DNA of 15,371 bases from Bordetella parapertussis (GCA_943331855.1 CALQNE010000054.1:1-15371); one strand, 5' to 3'. Shown: positions 1 to 7,108, counted from the first letter of the stretch. The notes: a model not told the origin generated them from the sequence alone. Numbers and translations are program-made.

Positions 1-568
1 GATGGATTTTCAAGCAGCACGCTACTTGAATGAAGGTGATGTGGCCGGACAAGCGGGCAACGATCACCCAACTTCAAGTCCAATGGGCTTATTTGAAGCC
101 AGTGATGGCGTCTTTAACCTGGGTGCCTCAGGTCAAGGCAATTGGGTGCGTTTATGCGAACTCGCCAAGCGTCCAGACTGGATGGCTGATCCTGATTTTG
201 CCAACGAAAAAACGCGGGCAGTCAATCGCGTCAAATGCAATAAGGCCCTCAATGAAGTGTTTCGCACACAAACAGTTGCCTATTGGGTCGACAATCTAAA
301 CAAGGCGGGCGTACCTGCAGGCCCGGTCTATAACGTTCCTGAAATGTTTGCCGACGAGCACATCAAGCAATCGCACATTTCGAAAATGGTCAAAGACAAA
401 AACGGCAAAGAAAAAGGTTTTATTACTTTGCCAACCGTCTTGAGCCGCACACCCGCTGATGTCGTCACCACCGCGCCACAATGGGGTGAACATACGGCTG
501 AAGTGTTAGCAGAAGTAGGTTATTCACCCGAAGAAATCGCCAAGTTCTACGAGCAAGGCGTGCTGTAA
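1..568 (+). CDS. Family III CoA-transferase (CaiB/BaiF type), C-terminal part only
   Basis: This is the last ~188 residues of a CoA-transferase that moves CoA between acyl-CoA and a free carboxylate in the cytoplasm. Family members are usually about 390-410 residues, so the N-terminal half with the catalytic aspartate lies left of the window. The ATG at position 2 is an internal methionine, not a credible start. What is visible is the small-domain and C-terminal signature: a segment around residues 28-50 of the visible part where the family has its G-x-F-x-x-x-D-G element, a Y-W-V-x-x-L-x-x-A-G-V-P-A-G-P motif near 94-108, and the closing R-T-P ... G-E-H-T-A-E-V-L motif near 149-171. The stop is TAA at 566-568, followed by a strong hairpin. 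It converges with the FAH-family gene. The substrate cannot be told; it is not the same gene as the two family III enzymes at the right edge. Confidence 0.9.
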   Translation, partial: MDFQAARYLNEGDVAGQAGNDHPTSSPMGLFEASDGVFNLGASGQGNWVRLCELAKRPDWMADPDFANEKTRAVNRVKCNKALNEVFRTQTVAYWVDNLNKAGVPAGPVYNVPEMFADEHIKQSHISKMVKDKNGKEKGFITLPTVLSRTPADVVTTAPQWGEHTAEVLAEVGYSPEEIAKFYEQGVL

Positions 569-577
569 ATTGTTTGA

Positions 578-614
578 ACGGTCGTGACATTTTGATATTC
601 ATTGTCACGACCGT
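578..614. terminator. Perfect 12-bp inverted repeat between convergent genes, likely bidirectional terminator
   Basis: Arms 578-589 (acggtcgtgaca) and 603-614 (tgtcacgaccgt) are exact reverse complements around a 13-nt loop. It starts 10 bases after the stop of the CoA-transferase and lies 26 bases downstream of the stop of the convergent FAH-family gene. No classical U-run follows directly on the plus strand, so intrinsic termination is inferred from position and stem strength. Confidence 0.6.
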
Positions 615-620
615 GTTGGC

Positions 621-639
621 AGACTAAAAAATTTAGTCT
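621..639. terminator. Second short hairpin in the same convergent gap
   Basis: An 8-bp perfect stem (agactaaa at 621-628, tttagtct at 632-639) with a 3-base loop ends one base before the FAH-family stop codon. The A/T-rich inner stem would give a run of U in either direction. Together with the 578-614 hairpin it probably separates the two convergent transcripts; alone it would be weak. Confidence 0.4.
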
Positions 640-1509
640 CTATTCATCAGCAATGGGATTGCTCAAGACGCCCACACCTTCGATCTCAATCTCGATCGTA
701 TCGCCTGCCTTCATAAACACTGGTGGTTTTCTTGCATAGCCCACACCCGCTGGTGTACCCGTAATCACGACATCGCCAGGCTCTAGTGTCATGCACTCGG
801 TAATCAAGACGAGTGTTTCAACAATGCCCCACAAAAAGTTTTTTGTGTTGGCATCTTGCATGATCTGGCCATTGAGTCGCGATTGAATCCGCAGACCATC
901 GGCCGCGCGTGGCAATTCATCTGGGGTCACCAGACATGGGCCAAAGCCACCCGTGGCATCAAAGTTTTTGCCGATCGTCCATTGCGTTGACTTGCGTTGA
1001 TAATCACGCAGGCTCCCGTCATTAAACGCGCTATAGCCTGCTAGGCAATCCAGCGCGTTCGCTTTAGTCAAGTGCTTGGCGCGCTTACCCACCACAAACG
1101 CCAACTCGGCTTCATAATCAAACTTATCAGATACCTTCGGACGGATCATTGGCTGCAAATGCCCCACCATTGAACTTGGGCCGCGCATGAAAAAACTTGG
1201 GTACTCGGGGCGCGCATGGCCGCCTTCGGCTGCATGGTCGGCGTAATTCAAGCCTAGACAAATAATTTTGCTTGGATTATCGATCACTGGAATGAACTGA
1301 ACACTTTGAACCGCTTTGACGACAGCTGTTGCACTCTTTGACACCTGCGCTACGCGTTCCAGAGCCCCCGCGGTTGAAATGATTTCAAGCATGGTTTTAG
1401 GCAACGTCGCATCGCTCGCCGCCAAATCGATGAACTCACTCGAATCCTTGGCGCGCAACACGCCCACACGTTTTTGTTGGCTTTGATCTTGATAACTGAA
1501 TAAACGCAT
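640..1509 (-). CDS. Fumarylacetoacetate hydrolase (FAH) family protein
   Basis: A 289-residue cytoplasmic enzyme of the FAH superfamily, whose members hydrolyse, decarboxylate or isomerise beta-keto or acylpyruvate-type acids with a divalent metal. Visible landmarks in order: G-L-N-Y-x-D-H-x-x-E (86-95), the metal-ligand motif D-Y-E-A-E-L (131-136, with Glu133 and Glu135), N-D-G-S-L-R-D-Y-Q (163-171, Asp164 probably the third ligand), the K-N-F-D loop (181-184), and G-T-P-A-G-V-G (251-257). The N-terminal ~70 residues form the small cap domain usual in 280-290-residue members. The start is ATG at 1507-1509 with an AGGAAG ribosome site just upstream. It is divergent from the Bug receptor gene, an arrangement that suits a shared regulatory region. 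The homologues include ureidoglycolate lyase-like, 2-hydroxyhepta-2,4-diene-1,7-dioate isomerase-like and diketo-sugar-acid hydrolase enzymes; the motifs do not decide between these. Confidence 0.92.
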   Translation of the reverse strand: MRLFSYQDQSQQKRVGVLRAKDSSEFIDLAASDATLPKTMLEIISTAGALERVAQVSKSATAVVKAVQSVQFIPVIDNPSKIICLGLNYADHAAEGGHARPEYPSFFMRGPSSMVGHLQPMIRPKVSDKFDYEAELAFVVGKRAKHLTKANALDCLAGYSAFNDGSLRDYQRKSTQWTIGKNFDATGGFGPCLVTPDELPRAADGLRIQSRLNGQIMQDANTKNFLWGIVETLVLITECMTLEPGDVVITGTPAGVGYARKPPVFMKAGDTIEIEIEGVGVLSNPIADE

Positions 1510-1532
1510 CGGGCTTCCTTTAGGGTTAATCA

Positions 1533-1549
1533 GCTCAGTGTGCCTGAGC
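1533..1549. promoter_or_regulatory. Short inverted repeat in the FAH-gene leader
   Basis: gctcag (1533-1538) and ctgagc (1544-1549) form a perfect 6-bp stem with a 5-base loop, 24 bases upstream of the FAH-family start codon. It could be an operator half-site pair or a leader hairpin. No regulator gene is adjacent, so the role is a guess. Confidence 0.25.
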
Positions 1550-1648
1550 GAAGGCGGTAGTTTTTTAAAACCTGCAAGAAGTTACTACTAAATGGCAAAA
1601 ATCACCAAATCAGCAGATGCTAAGTTTTTGATAGACGATACTGAAAGA

Positions 1649-1661
1649 GACTGCTACAGTC
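1649..1661. promoter_or_regulatory. Short inverted repeat upstream of the Bug receptor gene
   Basis: gactg (1649-1653) and cagtc (1657-1661) are inverted around a 3-base centre. It lies about 50 bases upstream of the preferred Bug-gene ATG in the divergent intergenic region 1510-1712. A small operator is possible, but a repeat this short can arise by chance. I could not fix a convincing -35/-10 pair for either divergent gene. Confidence 0.2.
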
Positions 1662-1712
1662 GATTGACCTCGCTACACCTTGCTCACGACCTTCAATCAA
1701 AACGGCTCAGAT

Positions 1713-2708
1713 ATGCGCGTCAACAAGCTTTGGACACTATTTAAGCAAGCGATCCTTCCCGGACTGCTGATCGCCGTCTGTAGTCAAGCCAGCGTGTCAG
1801 CCGAAGAGGCATGGCCAACCAAGCCCGTCAGAATTATCGTGCCTTATGTGGCTGGTGGTGCCGCAGACATTACGGTACGCAGTCTTGCTCAGCTACTGAC
1901 CACTTCGTTGGGTCAGAGCATACTCGTTGAAAACAAAGTGGGCGGCGGGGGCAACATCGGCACCGACCTCGTTGCAAAATCTACGCCAGATGGCTACACC
2001 TATTTACTGACCTACACAGGTCCGTTCGCGATCAATCCGTCCTTATACAAAAAACTTCCTTTTGATCCGAACATCGACTTTGCACATGTGACACTCGTCG
2101 CAGACGCGCCGCTCATTCTAACCATCCATCCTTCTCTACCAGCGAGTAATCTGGGCGAGCTAATCACCTATCTCAAGGCAAATCCAGAGAAAGTGTTTTA
2201 TGGCTCTGCAGGAACCGGAAGCGCCGGCCATTTGAGCGGTGCACTTCTTATGCTGCAAACCGACACACGCATCAATCACATCCCCTTTAAAGGCGGAGCC
2301 CAAGCGGTAATTGAGTTAGTCGCAGGTCGCATTCAGATGGAATTCTTGAGCATCCCGAATGCAATCAGTCATACGCGCACTGGAAAACTACGCGCGATTG
2401 CCATGGCCGCTGACCAGAGATTTCCGTTGTTTCCAGACGTACCCACGATGGCAGAATCAGGTTTGCCTGACTTTAGCATCAGCAATTGGTATGGGATCTC
2501 GGCAGCTGCCGGCACCCCGCCCTCAATTATTCAACGCATGAATCGTGCGCTGCGCGAAGCCCTGCAGGATCCCAACTTGCGCACACGTTTTCAAGAAATC
2601 GGCTTAGTCCCCATTTCAAACACACCAGAAGAGTTTGCTGCCTTCATTAAAAGTGATCGCGAAAAATGGCGAATAATTGTCCAGACTTCTGGGGCAAGCG
2701 CTGAGTAA
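1713..2708 (+). CDS. Bug/TctC-family periplasmic solute-binding receptor
   Basis: A 331-residue exported ligand-binding protein of the Bug (tripartite tricarboxylate transporter receptor) family, which binds small carboxylates or related metabolites in the periplasm. From the ATG at 1713 there is a basic N-terminus, a hydrophobic stretch and a cleavage site after A-S-V-S-A (about residue 30), leaving a mature start E-E-A-W-P-T-K-P, then P-Y-x-A-G-G-A-A-D typical of the family. N-K-x-G-G-G-G-N-I-G-T-D, P-D-G-Y-T and P-F-K-G-G follow in the expected order, and D-V-P-T-M-A-E-S-G-L-P appears near the end. An in-frame TTG at 1680 would add 11 residues before the signal peptide, but has no ribosome site, so I prefer the ATG; its own site is also weak. 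No TctA/TctB permease is present in the window, as is common for the many orphan Bug genes of Burkholderiales. The C-terminus is unusual: see the repeat at 2646-2771. Confidence 0.92.
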   Translation: MRVNKLWTLFKQAILPGLLIAVCSQASVSAEEAWPTKPVRIIVPYVAGGAADITVRSLAQLLTTSLGQSILVENKVGGGGNIGTDLVAKSTPDGYTYLLTYTGPFAINPSLYKKLPFDPNIDFAHVTLVADAPLILTIHPSLPASNLGELITYLKANPEKVFYGSAGTGSAGHLSGALLMLQTDTRINHIPFKGGAQAVIELVAGRIQMEFLSIPNAISHTRTGKLRAIAMAADQRFPLFPDVPTMAESGLPDFSISNWYGISAAAGTPPSIIQRMNRALREALQDPNLRTRFQEIGLVPISNTPEEFAAFIKSDREKWRIIVQTSGASAE

Positions 2709-2771
2709 ATTAAAAGTGACAGCGAAAAATGGAAAAAGATTATTCAGGATTCTGGAGTGACGACTGACTAA
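2646..2771 (+). repeat. Tandem 63-bp duplication of the Bug gene's 3' end, stop codon included
   Basis: Copy 1 (2646-2708) is the last 20 codons of the Bug gene plus its TAA. Copy 2 (2709-2771) follows with no spacer, in the same reading frame, and also ends in TAA. By hand alignment 46 of 63 bases match. Copy 1 encodes IKSDREKWRIIVQTSGASAE and copy 2 IKSDSEKWKKIIQDSGVTTD, both recognisable Bug-family C-termini. Copy 2 is outside the translated gene unless the first stop is read through. It is best explained as a remnant of a paralogous Bug tail left by recombination, or an old duplication that has diverged; the level of divergence favours the first. Confidence 0.85.
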
Positions 2772-2787
2772 ACGTAAGCGTCTTTGG

Positions 2788-3621
2788 TTAACGCGCCCAG
2801 ACCAACCAGGCACCCACCACCACGCCCAATATGATGCGATAAATCGCAAAGACACGATAGGTGTGACGCGAAACGAATGCGAGTACCGCACGCACTACGA
2901 ATAATGCACTTAAAAACGCACTAATAAAACCGATTGCAATCGCGAGTACGTCTTGTTGACTCAATAAGCTTGCGTGCTTGTAGGTGTCGTAAAGGGCCGC
3001 CGCCAGCATCGTAGGCATGGCAAGAAAAAACGAAAACTCAGTTGCAGTTTTGCGTTGAATGCCAGACAGCATTCCACCGATAATCGTTGCGCCTGAACGC
3101 GAGGTACCCGGCACCATGGCCAGGCATTGCGACAGCCCGACCACAAGCGCTTGGCGCCAGGTGATTTGCTCGAGTGTTAAAGCGCTCGCGCGCGGATCAA
3201 CGCCGCTTGCAGGGCGATGACGTTCGACCCAGAGCATAATGAAACCGCCCACGATTAAAGTCACAACCACCACGCCTGGATGAAAAAACAATGATTTAAT
3301 CGCCTTGATGAACAGTAACCCCACGATTGCAGAGGGCAGAAAGGCGATCAGCAGATTACGCATAAACGCGACTTCAACCGGATCTAGCCGCACGGTTCCG
3401 ACTACGAGCTGAACCAAACGGGCCCTGAAGATCCACATCACAGCAAGAATGGATCCCAACTGGATCACCACCTCAAATACCTTCGCCTCGTTCGAAGAAA
3501 ACTCGATCAAGTGACCAAACAAAATCAAATGACCTGTGCTTGAGATTGGCAAAAACTCAGTCAGCCCTTCGACAATGCCCAAGAAAAAAGCCTTGAGCAG
3601 GTAGATCGTCTGTTCAGTCAC
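2788..3621 (-). CDS. uppP: Undecaprenyl-diphosphate phosphatase (UppP/BacA)
   Basis: An integral inner-membrane enzyme that removes a phosphate from undecaprenyl diphosphate, recycling the lipid carrier for peptidoglycan and surface-polymer synthesis; overproduction in related bacteria gives bacitracin resistance. With the GTG start at 3619-3621 the protein is 277 residues. The signature E-G-L-T-E-F-L-P-I-S-S-T-G-H lies at 18-31 (Glu18, Glu22, His31) and the second motif P-G-T-S-R-S-G-A-T at 171-179 (Arg175). These positions are one residue off those of the E. coli enzyme (E17, E21, H30, R174), which supports the GTG. That GTG is preceded by AGGA with an 8-base spacer; an in-frame TTG at 3645 has no visible ribosome site and would add an atypical 8-residue extension. 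Six to eight hydrophobic segments are visible. It is monocistronic, converging on the Bug gene. Confidence 0.95.
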   Translation of the reverse strand: MTEQTIYLLKAFFLGIVEGLTEFLPISSTGHLILFGHLIEFSSNEAKVFEVVIQLGSILAVMWIFRARLVQLVVGTVRLDPVEVAFMRNLLIAFLPSAIVGLLFIKAIKSLFFHPGVVVVTLIVGGFIMLWVERHRPASGVDPRASALTLEQITWRQALVVGLSQCLAMVPGTSRSGATIIGGMLSGIQRKTATEFSFFLAMPTMLAAALYDTYKHASLLSQQDVLAIAIGFISAFLSALFVVRAVLAFVSRHTYRVFAIYRIILGVVVGAWLVWAR

Positions 3622-3629
3622 GCGGTCAA

Positions 3630-3633
3630 TCCT
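3630..3633 (-). promoter_or_regulatory. Ribosome binding site that fixes the uppP GTG start
   Basis: On the minus strand AGGA sits 8 bases before GTG at 3619-3621. No equivalent lies before the upstream TTG at 3643-3645. This is the main sequence reason for choosing the shorter UppP, along with motif positions that line up with the E. coli protein. Confidence 0.5.
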
Positions 3634-3846
3634 GAAAAAGTCCAACAGCTTAGATAAGAGGTGCTTTAAGCGTTATTTTATAGCGCACCGCGAACTGACT
3701 GCTGATACTTCACATAAATACGTGCATCCTCTACGAAAACCCTCAATTCAGGGTAAGCTAAGGCACTGTTCTACTCCCTGCAGCCAATGTGCAAATGCTT
3801 GGCACCCAGGCGCCGTCCAACCTAAAAATTAAACGCGAGCCACCTC

Positions 3847-4659
3847 ATGTCAACGACTCTTACACGCGAACAACGCGATGACGCCTACAACAACTCCAAA
3901 GCGGTTGCCAATAGTGCCGAAATCATTGAGGCGTGGGGTCGCCGTAGCCAAGAGTTTCGCGCTGCCCACGCTACGCACCTTGATCTATCGTACGGCAGCG
4001 GTGCCCGACAATCATATGACTATTTTTCGGCGGGCGATCAAAGCCCGGTCGTCGCCTTCATTCATGGAGGCTTCTGGCAGAACAGAGCAAAAACCGATTT
4101 CACCTTCATCGTGCCAGCCTTTCTAGAAGCAGGGATTAGCGTCGCCATGATGGGCTACACCCTAGCGCCTGAAGCGAAAATGGATCAGATCGTTCAAGAT
4201 ATCCGCCTGGGTCTACGTGCCGTCAGTCAAAAAATCGCGGCGCGGCGCGCCAGTAATCCGGGCATCTGGCTCAGCGGTTGGTCTGCGGGCGGTCATTTAA
4301 CCGCCATGGCGCTTGATGAACCCTGCGTGATCGGTGGTACTGCCATCAGTGGCATTTATGATATTGAACCCATGCGTCATTGCTATCTTAATGACAAGCT
4401 TGGCCTAGACGAAGCGACCGCACTACGCTTTTCGCCCATCAAATTACCCGCCACGGTTGGCAAAGTGCTGGATCTGTTTGTCGGAGAGGCCGAGCTACCC
4501 GCCATGCAAACGCAAACGATCGAGTTTGCCGCTTACCGTTCAAATTTAAAGGCGCCCGGCGTATTCGAAAATATGCCTGGCCTCAATCATTACACCATCC
4601 TGGATGAGATGGCACAGGCAAAAGGTCGTATTTTGCAGTCCATCAAGTCGCACTTCTGA
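3847..4659 (+). CDS. Alpha/beta hydrolase, arylformamidase/esterase-like (HGGFW type)
   Basis: A 270-residue soluble alpha/beta-hydrolase without a signal peptide. The oxyanion-hole motif H-G-G-F-W is at 73-77 and the nucleophile elbow G-W-S-A-G-G at 144-149 puts the catalytic serine at 146. The histidine is probably His248 in G-L-N-H-Y, and the acid is probably one of the glutamates in V-G-E-A-E-L-P (212-218). The HGG[FY]W-Q start and the N-terminal helical lead with Y-D-Y-F resemble animal-type kynurenine formamidase and related carboxylesterases, which cleave small amide or ester bonds. No other tryptophan-catabolism gene is near, so formamidase activity is not supported by context. The start ATG has only a weak ribosome site (gcgag). 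It stands alone: divergent from uppP across about 225 bases and convergent with the histidine-phosphatase gene 45 bases downstream. Confidence 0.88.
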   Translation: MSTTLTREQRDDAYNNSKAVANSAEIIEAWGRRSQEFRAAHATHLDLSYGSGARQSYDYFSAGDQSPVVAFIHGGFWQNRAKTDFTFIVPAFLEAGISVAMMGYTLAPEAKMDQIVQDIRLGLRAVSQKIAARRASNPGIWLSGWSAGGHLTAMALDEPCVIGGTAISGIYDIEPMRHCYLNDKLGLDEATALRFSPIKLPATVGKVLDLFVGEAELPAMQTQTIEFAAYRSNLKAPGVFENMPGLNHYTILDEMAQAKGRILQSIKSHF

Positions 4660-4704
4660 AATACTTGCCGAGGCTGGGCTCAAAAAAATATATCTCAGAC
4701 AAAC

Positions 4705-5304
4705 CTAAGGCCGTGGACTCGGAAACAACTGATGACTGACATGGCTACCGTCTGTGTTTACACGGACAAGCACCATATCGCCCACCCCCGCGACACGTCC
4801 AGTAAAGGCCTCAATATTCACGTGATGCGTAATCAGAATCAACGGCTGTTTCGGTTCGGTTTTCAAACGCTTTGAAATAAATTCTTGTAAAGCAATTGTT
4901 TGGCGCTTAGCCAAACTCATCTCGTCAAAGAACGAATTTAACGAGGGTTCAACTACAACACTGCCTAACGACATCAAGCGTGCCGTGTCCAAGCAACGAC
5001 ACCAAGCACTGCTAAAGAGCCTTGGGTTTGCGACGCCCTGCGATACCAACCATCGTCCGATCTCGACGGATTGTTTGCGCCCGAAATCGCCAAGATTACG
5101 TTGCGTTTCGCATTGATCCAGTTTGTAGCCCGGCGGGTCTCCAACGCCCGGGGCATCTGCATGACGCATTAAGAGCACATGTTGTCCATCTAGCAGATCA
5201 TCGATCAGCGCGGCGTGCGCTGGATTCGCTGCGAAAATGAAAAAAGATAACGCAACAACCATCTTGGTTGCCGCTTGAATAAAAAAATCAGCTCTGCTTT
5301 GCAT
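4705..5304 (-). CDS. Exported histidine-phosphatase superfamily protein
   Basis: A 199-residue protein of the phosphoglycerate-mutase/histidine-phosphatase fold. A hydrophobic N-terminal segment (about 15-27) ends in N-P-A-H-A, a good signal-peptidase site near residue 31, so it likely acts in the periplasm. The first catalytic histidine is His48 in L-L-M-R-H-A-D (44-50), which has alanine where the family usually has glycine (RHG). R-N-L follows at 69-71, the S-S-A-W-C-R-C stretch (98-104) carries the second arginine, and the second histidine is in I-T-H-H-V (158-162). Exported members of this kind are common in Proteobacteria and mostly uncharacterised; broad phosphomonoesterase activity is plausible. 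Start ATG 5302-5304 has a modest AGAG site; an internal ATG at codon 15 would shorten the signal peptide and drop its basic head. It lies downstream of the ten-gene run, 96 bases after the MFS stop, so it may have its own promoter. Confidence 0.85.
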   Translation of the reverse strand: MQSRADFFIQAATKMVVALSFFIFAANPAHAALIDDLLDGQHVLLMRHADAPGVGDPPGYKLDQCETQRNLGDFGRKQSVEIGRWLVSQGVANPRLFSSAWCRCLDTARLMSLGSVVVEPSLNSFFDEMSLAKRQTIALQEFISKRLKTEPKQPLILITHHVNIEAFTGRVAGVGDMVLVRVNTDGSHVSHQLFPSPRP

Positions 5305-5400
5305 GACACATCTCTAAACGATGGGGATGATCGGCATGATCCCATAATCTAGGTAAAGGTCAAGAGAGTCCGTACAAACGAATCAGTCTGAGGACCATAC

Positions 5401-6645
5401 TTAATCAAACTTACGCAGCGTACGTGAGAATAAAAAGGGAGACACTGCTAAAAAAACCATAGCCATCGAAAACATAATACTCACGGTGTAACCGCCTGTC
5501 ACGTCGTGCAGCCAACCTGACAGCAACGCTCCGCCCGCAGCCCCCATCGACATAAAGGTATACAAGGTGCCATAAATAGTCGCCAGCCCAGGGCCGGGAA
5601 ACAATCTTGTACACAGCCCGGAAATGATCGGACCACGGGCGCCCTGAGCAATTCCAAAAAAGACAACAAACCCAATTAAAAACCACCCAGACGGATAAAA
5701 GGCCATTGCCAACAAATTCGCGAGCCCTAAAAACGTACAGGTAAACGTGATGCTTACAATCACGCGATGACCGAACTTGTCGGCAAGCTTTCCTGATGAG
5801 CCAACGCCAAGTACTGAGAGCATGCCCGCCACCCCAAATGCACTGGCGGCTTCAAGCGCAGTGAACCCCGACTCAACTAAAAACGCGATCGCCTGTACCA
5901 ACACGGTATAGATGACAACGGACGTAAAAAAGAATGCCTGTCCGAGCGCCCAGAAACCGGGCGACTTGATTGCGGCGCGCAGTGGCGCGAGCATATGCGT
6001 TGCCCGCGGAATCGAAGCCACAGACCGCACGTAATCAGAGTGGCCTGCTCGGATGATGCGCCAAGGTAACGCCATCACAAAGGGCAAAATCAACAAGATC
6101 ATTGCGCCCAGGATCTGGTAGGCGTGGCGCCAACCGACCAGTTCGTTGAGATATTGTGCAAAAGGAACCATCACTAACGTACCTGCACCGAAGCCTGCAT
6201 ACGCGATTCCGATCGCCGTGCTGGTGTTATGCGGAAACCAACGGCTAATCAAACTTTGGGCGGGTACCATCCCCAAAGACGTGACCCCAATTCCACCTGC
6301 CACACCAACGCACAAATGAAACTGCCAAAGTTCGGTCAAACTGCCGGCAGTCAAATACCCCAAACCTAAACTGGAGAATCCCAACGCGTACACAATGCGT
6401 GGGCCCATGCGGTCAAACAAAATGCCGATAAACGGAGCAGAAAATCCATTCGCCAACATATAAATCGAGTAAACACTCGAGATCTCTGACCGGCTCCAGC
6501 CAAATAGTGTTTCGAGCGGCAACAGAAACGTCACATAGGCATCTCCGATGCCACGCCCTAACAAATTGAACATAAAGCAGACCACCAACACCACAACAGA
6601 CATTTTAGTGTCCGTCGATCGGATGTTGCTCAACGCCGATTTCAC
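5401..6645 (-). CDS. MFS transporter, OFA/monocarboxylate-like
   Basis: A 414-residue major facilitator with about 12 hydrophobic segments. The F-G-W-S-R-S-E-I-S motif (48-56), right after the first membrane helix, is typical of the oxalate:formate antiporter/monocarboxylate group, and the loop 2-3 signature G-I-L-F-D-R-M-G-P-R lies at 74-83. The matching half-repeat G-K-L-A-D-K-F-G-H-R appears in the second half. It probably moves an organic anion across the inner membrane. The annotated start is a GTG at 6643-6645, one base after the MaoC stop, which implies translational coupling. An in-frame ATG at 6601-6603 (codon 15), with GACGGAC upstream, begins close to helix 1 and is also possible. 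It is the last gene of the ten-gene run and gives the operon a second carrier besides the TRAP system: either product export or an alternative import route. Confidence 0.9.
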   Translation of the reverse strand: MKSALSNIRSTDTKMSVVVLVVCFMFNLLGRGIGDAYVTFLLPLETLFGWSRSEISSVYSIYMLANGFSAPFIGILFDRMGPRIVYALGFSSLGLGYLTAGSLTELWQFHLCVGVAGGIGVTSLGMVPAQSLISRWFPHNTSTAIGIAYAGFGAGTLVMVPFAQYLNELVGWRHAYQILGAMILLILPFVMALPWRIIRAGHSDYVRSVASIPRATHMLAPLRAAIKSPGFWALGQAFFFTSVVIYTVLVQAIAFLVESGFTALEAASAFGVAGMLSVLGVGSSGKLADKFGHRVIVSITFTCTFLGLANLLAMAFYPSGWFLIGFVVFFGIAQGARGPIISGLCTRLFPGPGLATIYGTLYTFMSMGAAGGALLSGWLHDVTGGYTVSIMFSMAMVFLAVSPFLFSRTLRKFD

Positions 6646-6646
6646 C

Positions 6647-7099
6647 TTAGACGGGGCGACATTTCATAAACCCTGAACGCACACAGATGCAAACGATTTC
6701 GCCACGCTGATTAATGCCATGATGTTCAAACTCAACGATGCCTGCATCTTTACGAGACTTACTTAGGCGTTTTGAAACGATTCTCGTCTCGACGTGAATC
6801 GTGTCGCCATAAAAAACGGGATGCGGAAACCGAGTGTCGGTCATCCCAAGATTTGCAATCGTCGTGCCAAGCGTTGTCTCACCCACAGTCAGACCAATCA
6901 CCAGGCCCAATGTAAACAGGCTATTGACCAGGATTTGTCCAAATTCAGTTTTCGACGCAAACTCTTTATCTAAATGCAGCGGCTGGGGATTCATCGTCAG
7001 GGTTGAAAACAGCACGTTATCCATTTCAGTGACGGTACGCGTCATCGAATGCTTAAACACTTGACCCACTTCAAACTCTTCAAAGTACAAACCTGCCAT
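6647..7099 (-). CDS. MaoC-type hotdog dehydratase/hydratase
   Basis: A 150-residue single-hotdog protein of the MaoC/(R)-hydratase family, which adds or removes water across the double bond of an enoyl-CoA. It opens with F-E-E-F-E-V-G-Q, usual for the family. The active-site loop reads T-M-N-P-Q-P-L-H-L-D (35-44), with His42 as the expected catalytic histidine; the position five residues before it, normally aspartate in (R)-specific enoyl-CoA hydratase, is Asn37. I recall this N-P-Q-P-L-H variant from a Burkholderiales/mesaconyl-CoA-hydratase-like subgroup, so I do not call it dead. G-M-T-D-T-R-F-P-x-P-V-F-Y-G-D-T (about 85-100) is the second conserved block. The ATG at 7097-7099 has a clear AGGAG. 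It follows the acyl-CoA dehydrogenase by 9 bases, which fits a desaturate-then-hydrate sequence. Confidence 0.88.
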   Translation of the reverse strand: MAGLYFEEFEVGQVFKHSMTRTVTEMDNVLFSTLTMNPQPLHLDKEFASKTEFGQILVNSLFTLGLVIGLTVGETTLGTTIANLGMTDTRFPHPVFYGDTIHVETRIVSKRLSKSRKDAGIVEFEHHGINQRGEIVCICVRSGFMKCRPV

Positions 7100-7108
7100 G
7101 GTGCTCTC

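Noticed and set aside
2..4. ATG at the left edge as the true start of the first CoA-transferase
   Set aside because: It would give a 188-residue protein lacking the N-terminal half and catalytic aspartate; it is an internal methionine of a gene cut by the window.
1680..1712. TTG start for the Bug gene
   Set aside because: No ribosome site, and it would put 11 extra residues ahead of a signal peptide that is already complete from the ATG at 1713.
3622..3645. TTG start for uppP
   Set aside because: No ribosome site; the GTG at 3621 has AGGA at good spacing and gives motif positions matching the E. coli protein.
3739..3803. Small inverted repeats (accct/agggt at 3739-3754, gccaa/ttggc at 3783-3803) upstream of the alpha/beta hydrolase
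   Set aside because: Five-base arms are within chance expectation and no promoter elements line up with them; no RNA gene is evident in 3622-3846.
5358..5363. TTGACC (minus strand) as a -35 box for the histidine-phosphatase gene
   Set aside because: No acceptable -10 hexamer at 16-18 bases; a promoter in this gap is likely but not located.
6647..7099. Calling the MaoC protein catalytically dead because of the Asp-to-Asn change
   Set aside because: The N-P-Q-P-L-H form appears to be a recurrent subgroup feature and the histidine and surrounding fold motifs are intact.
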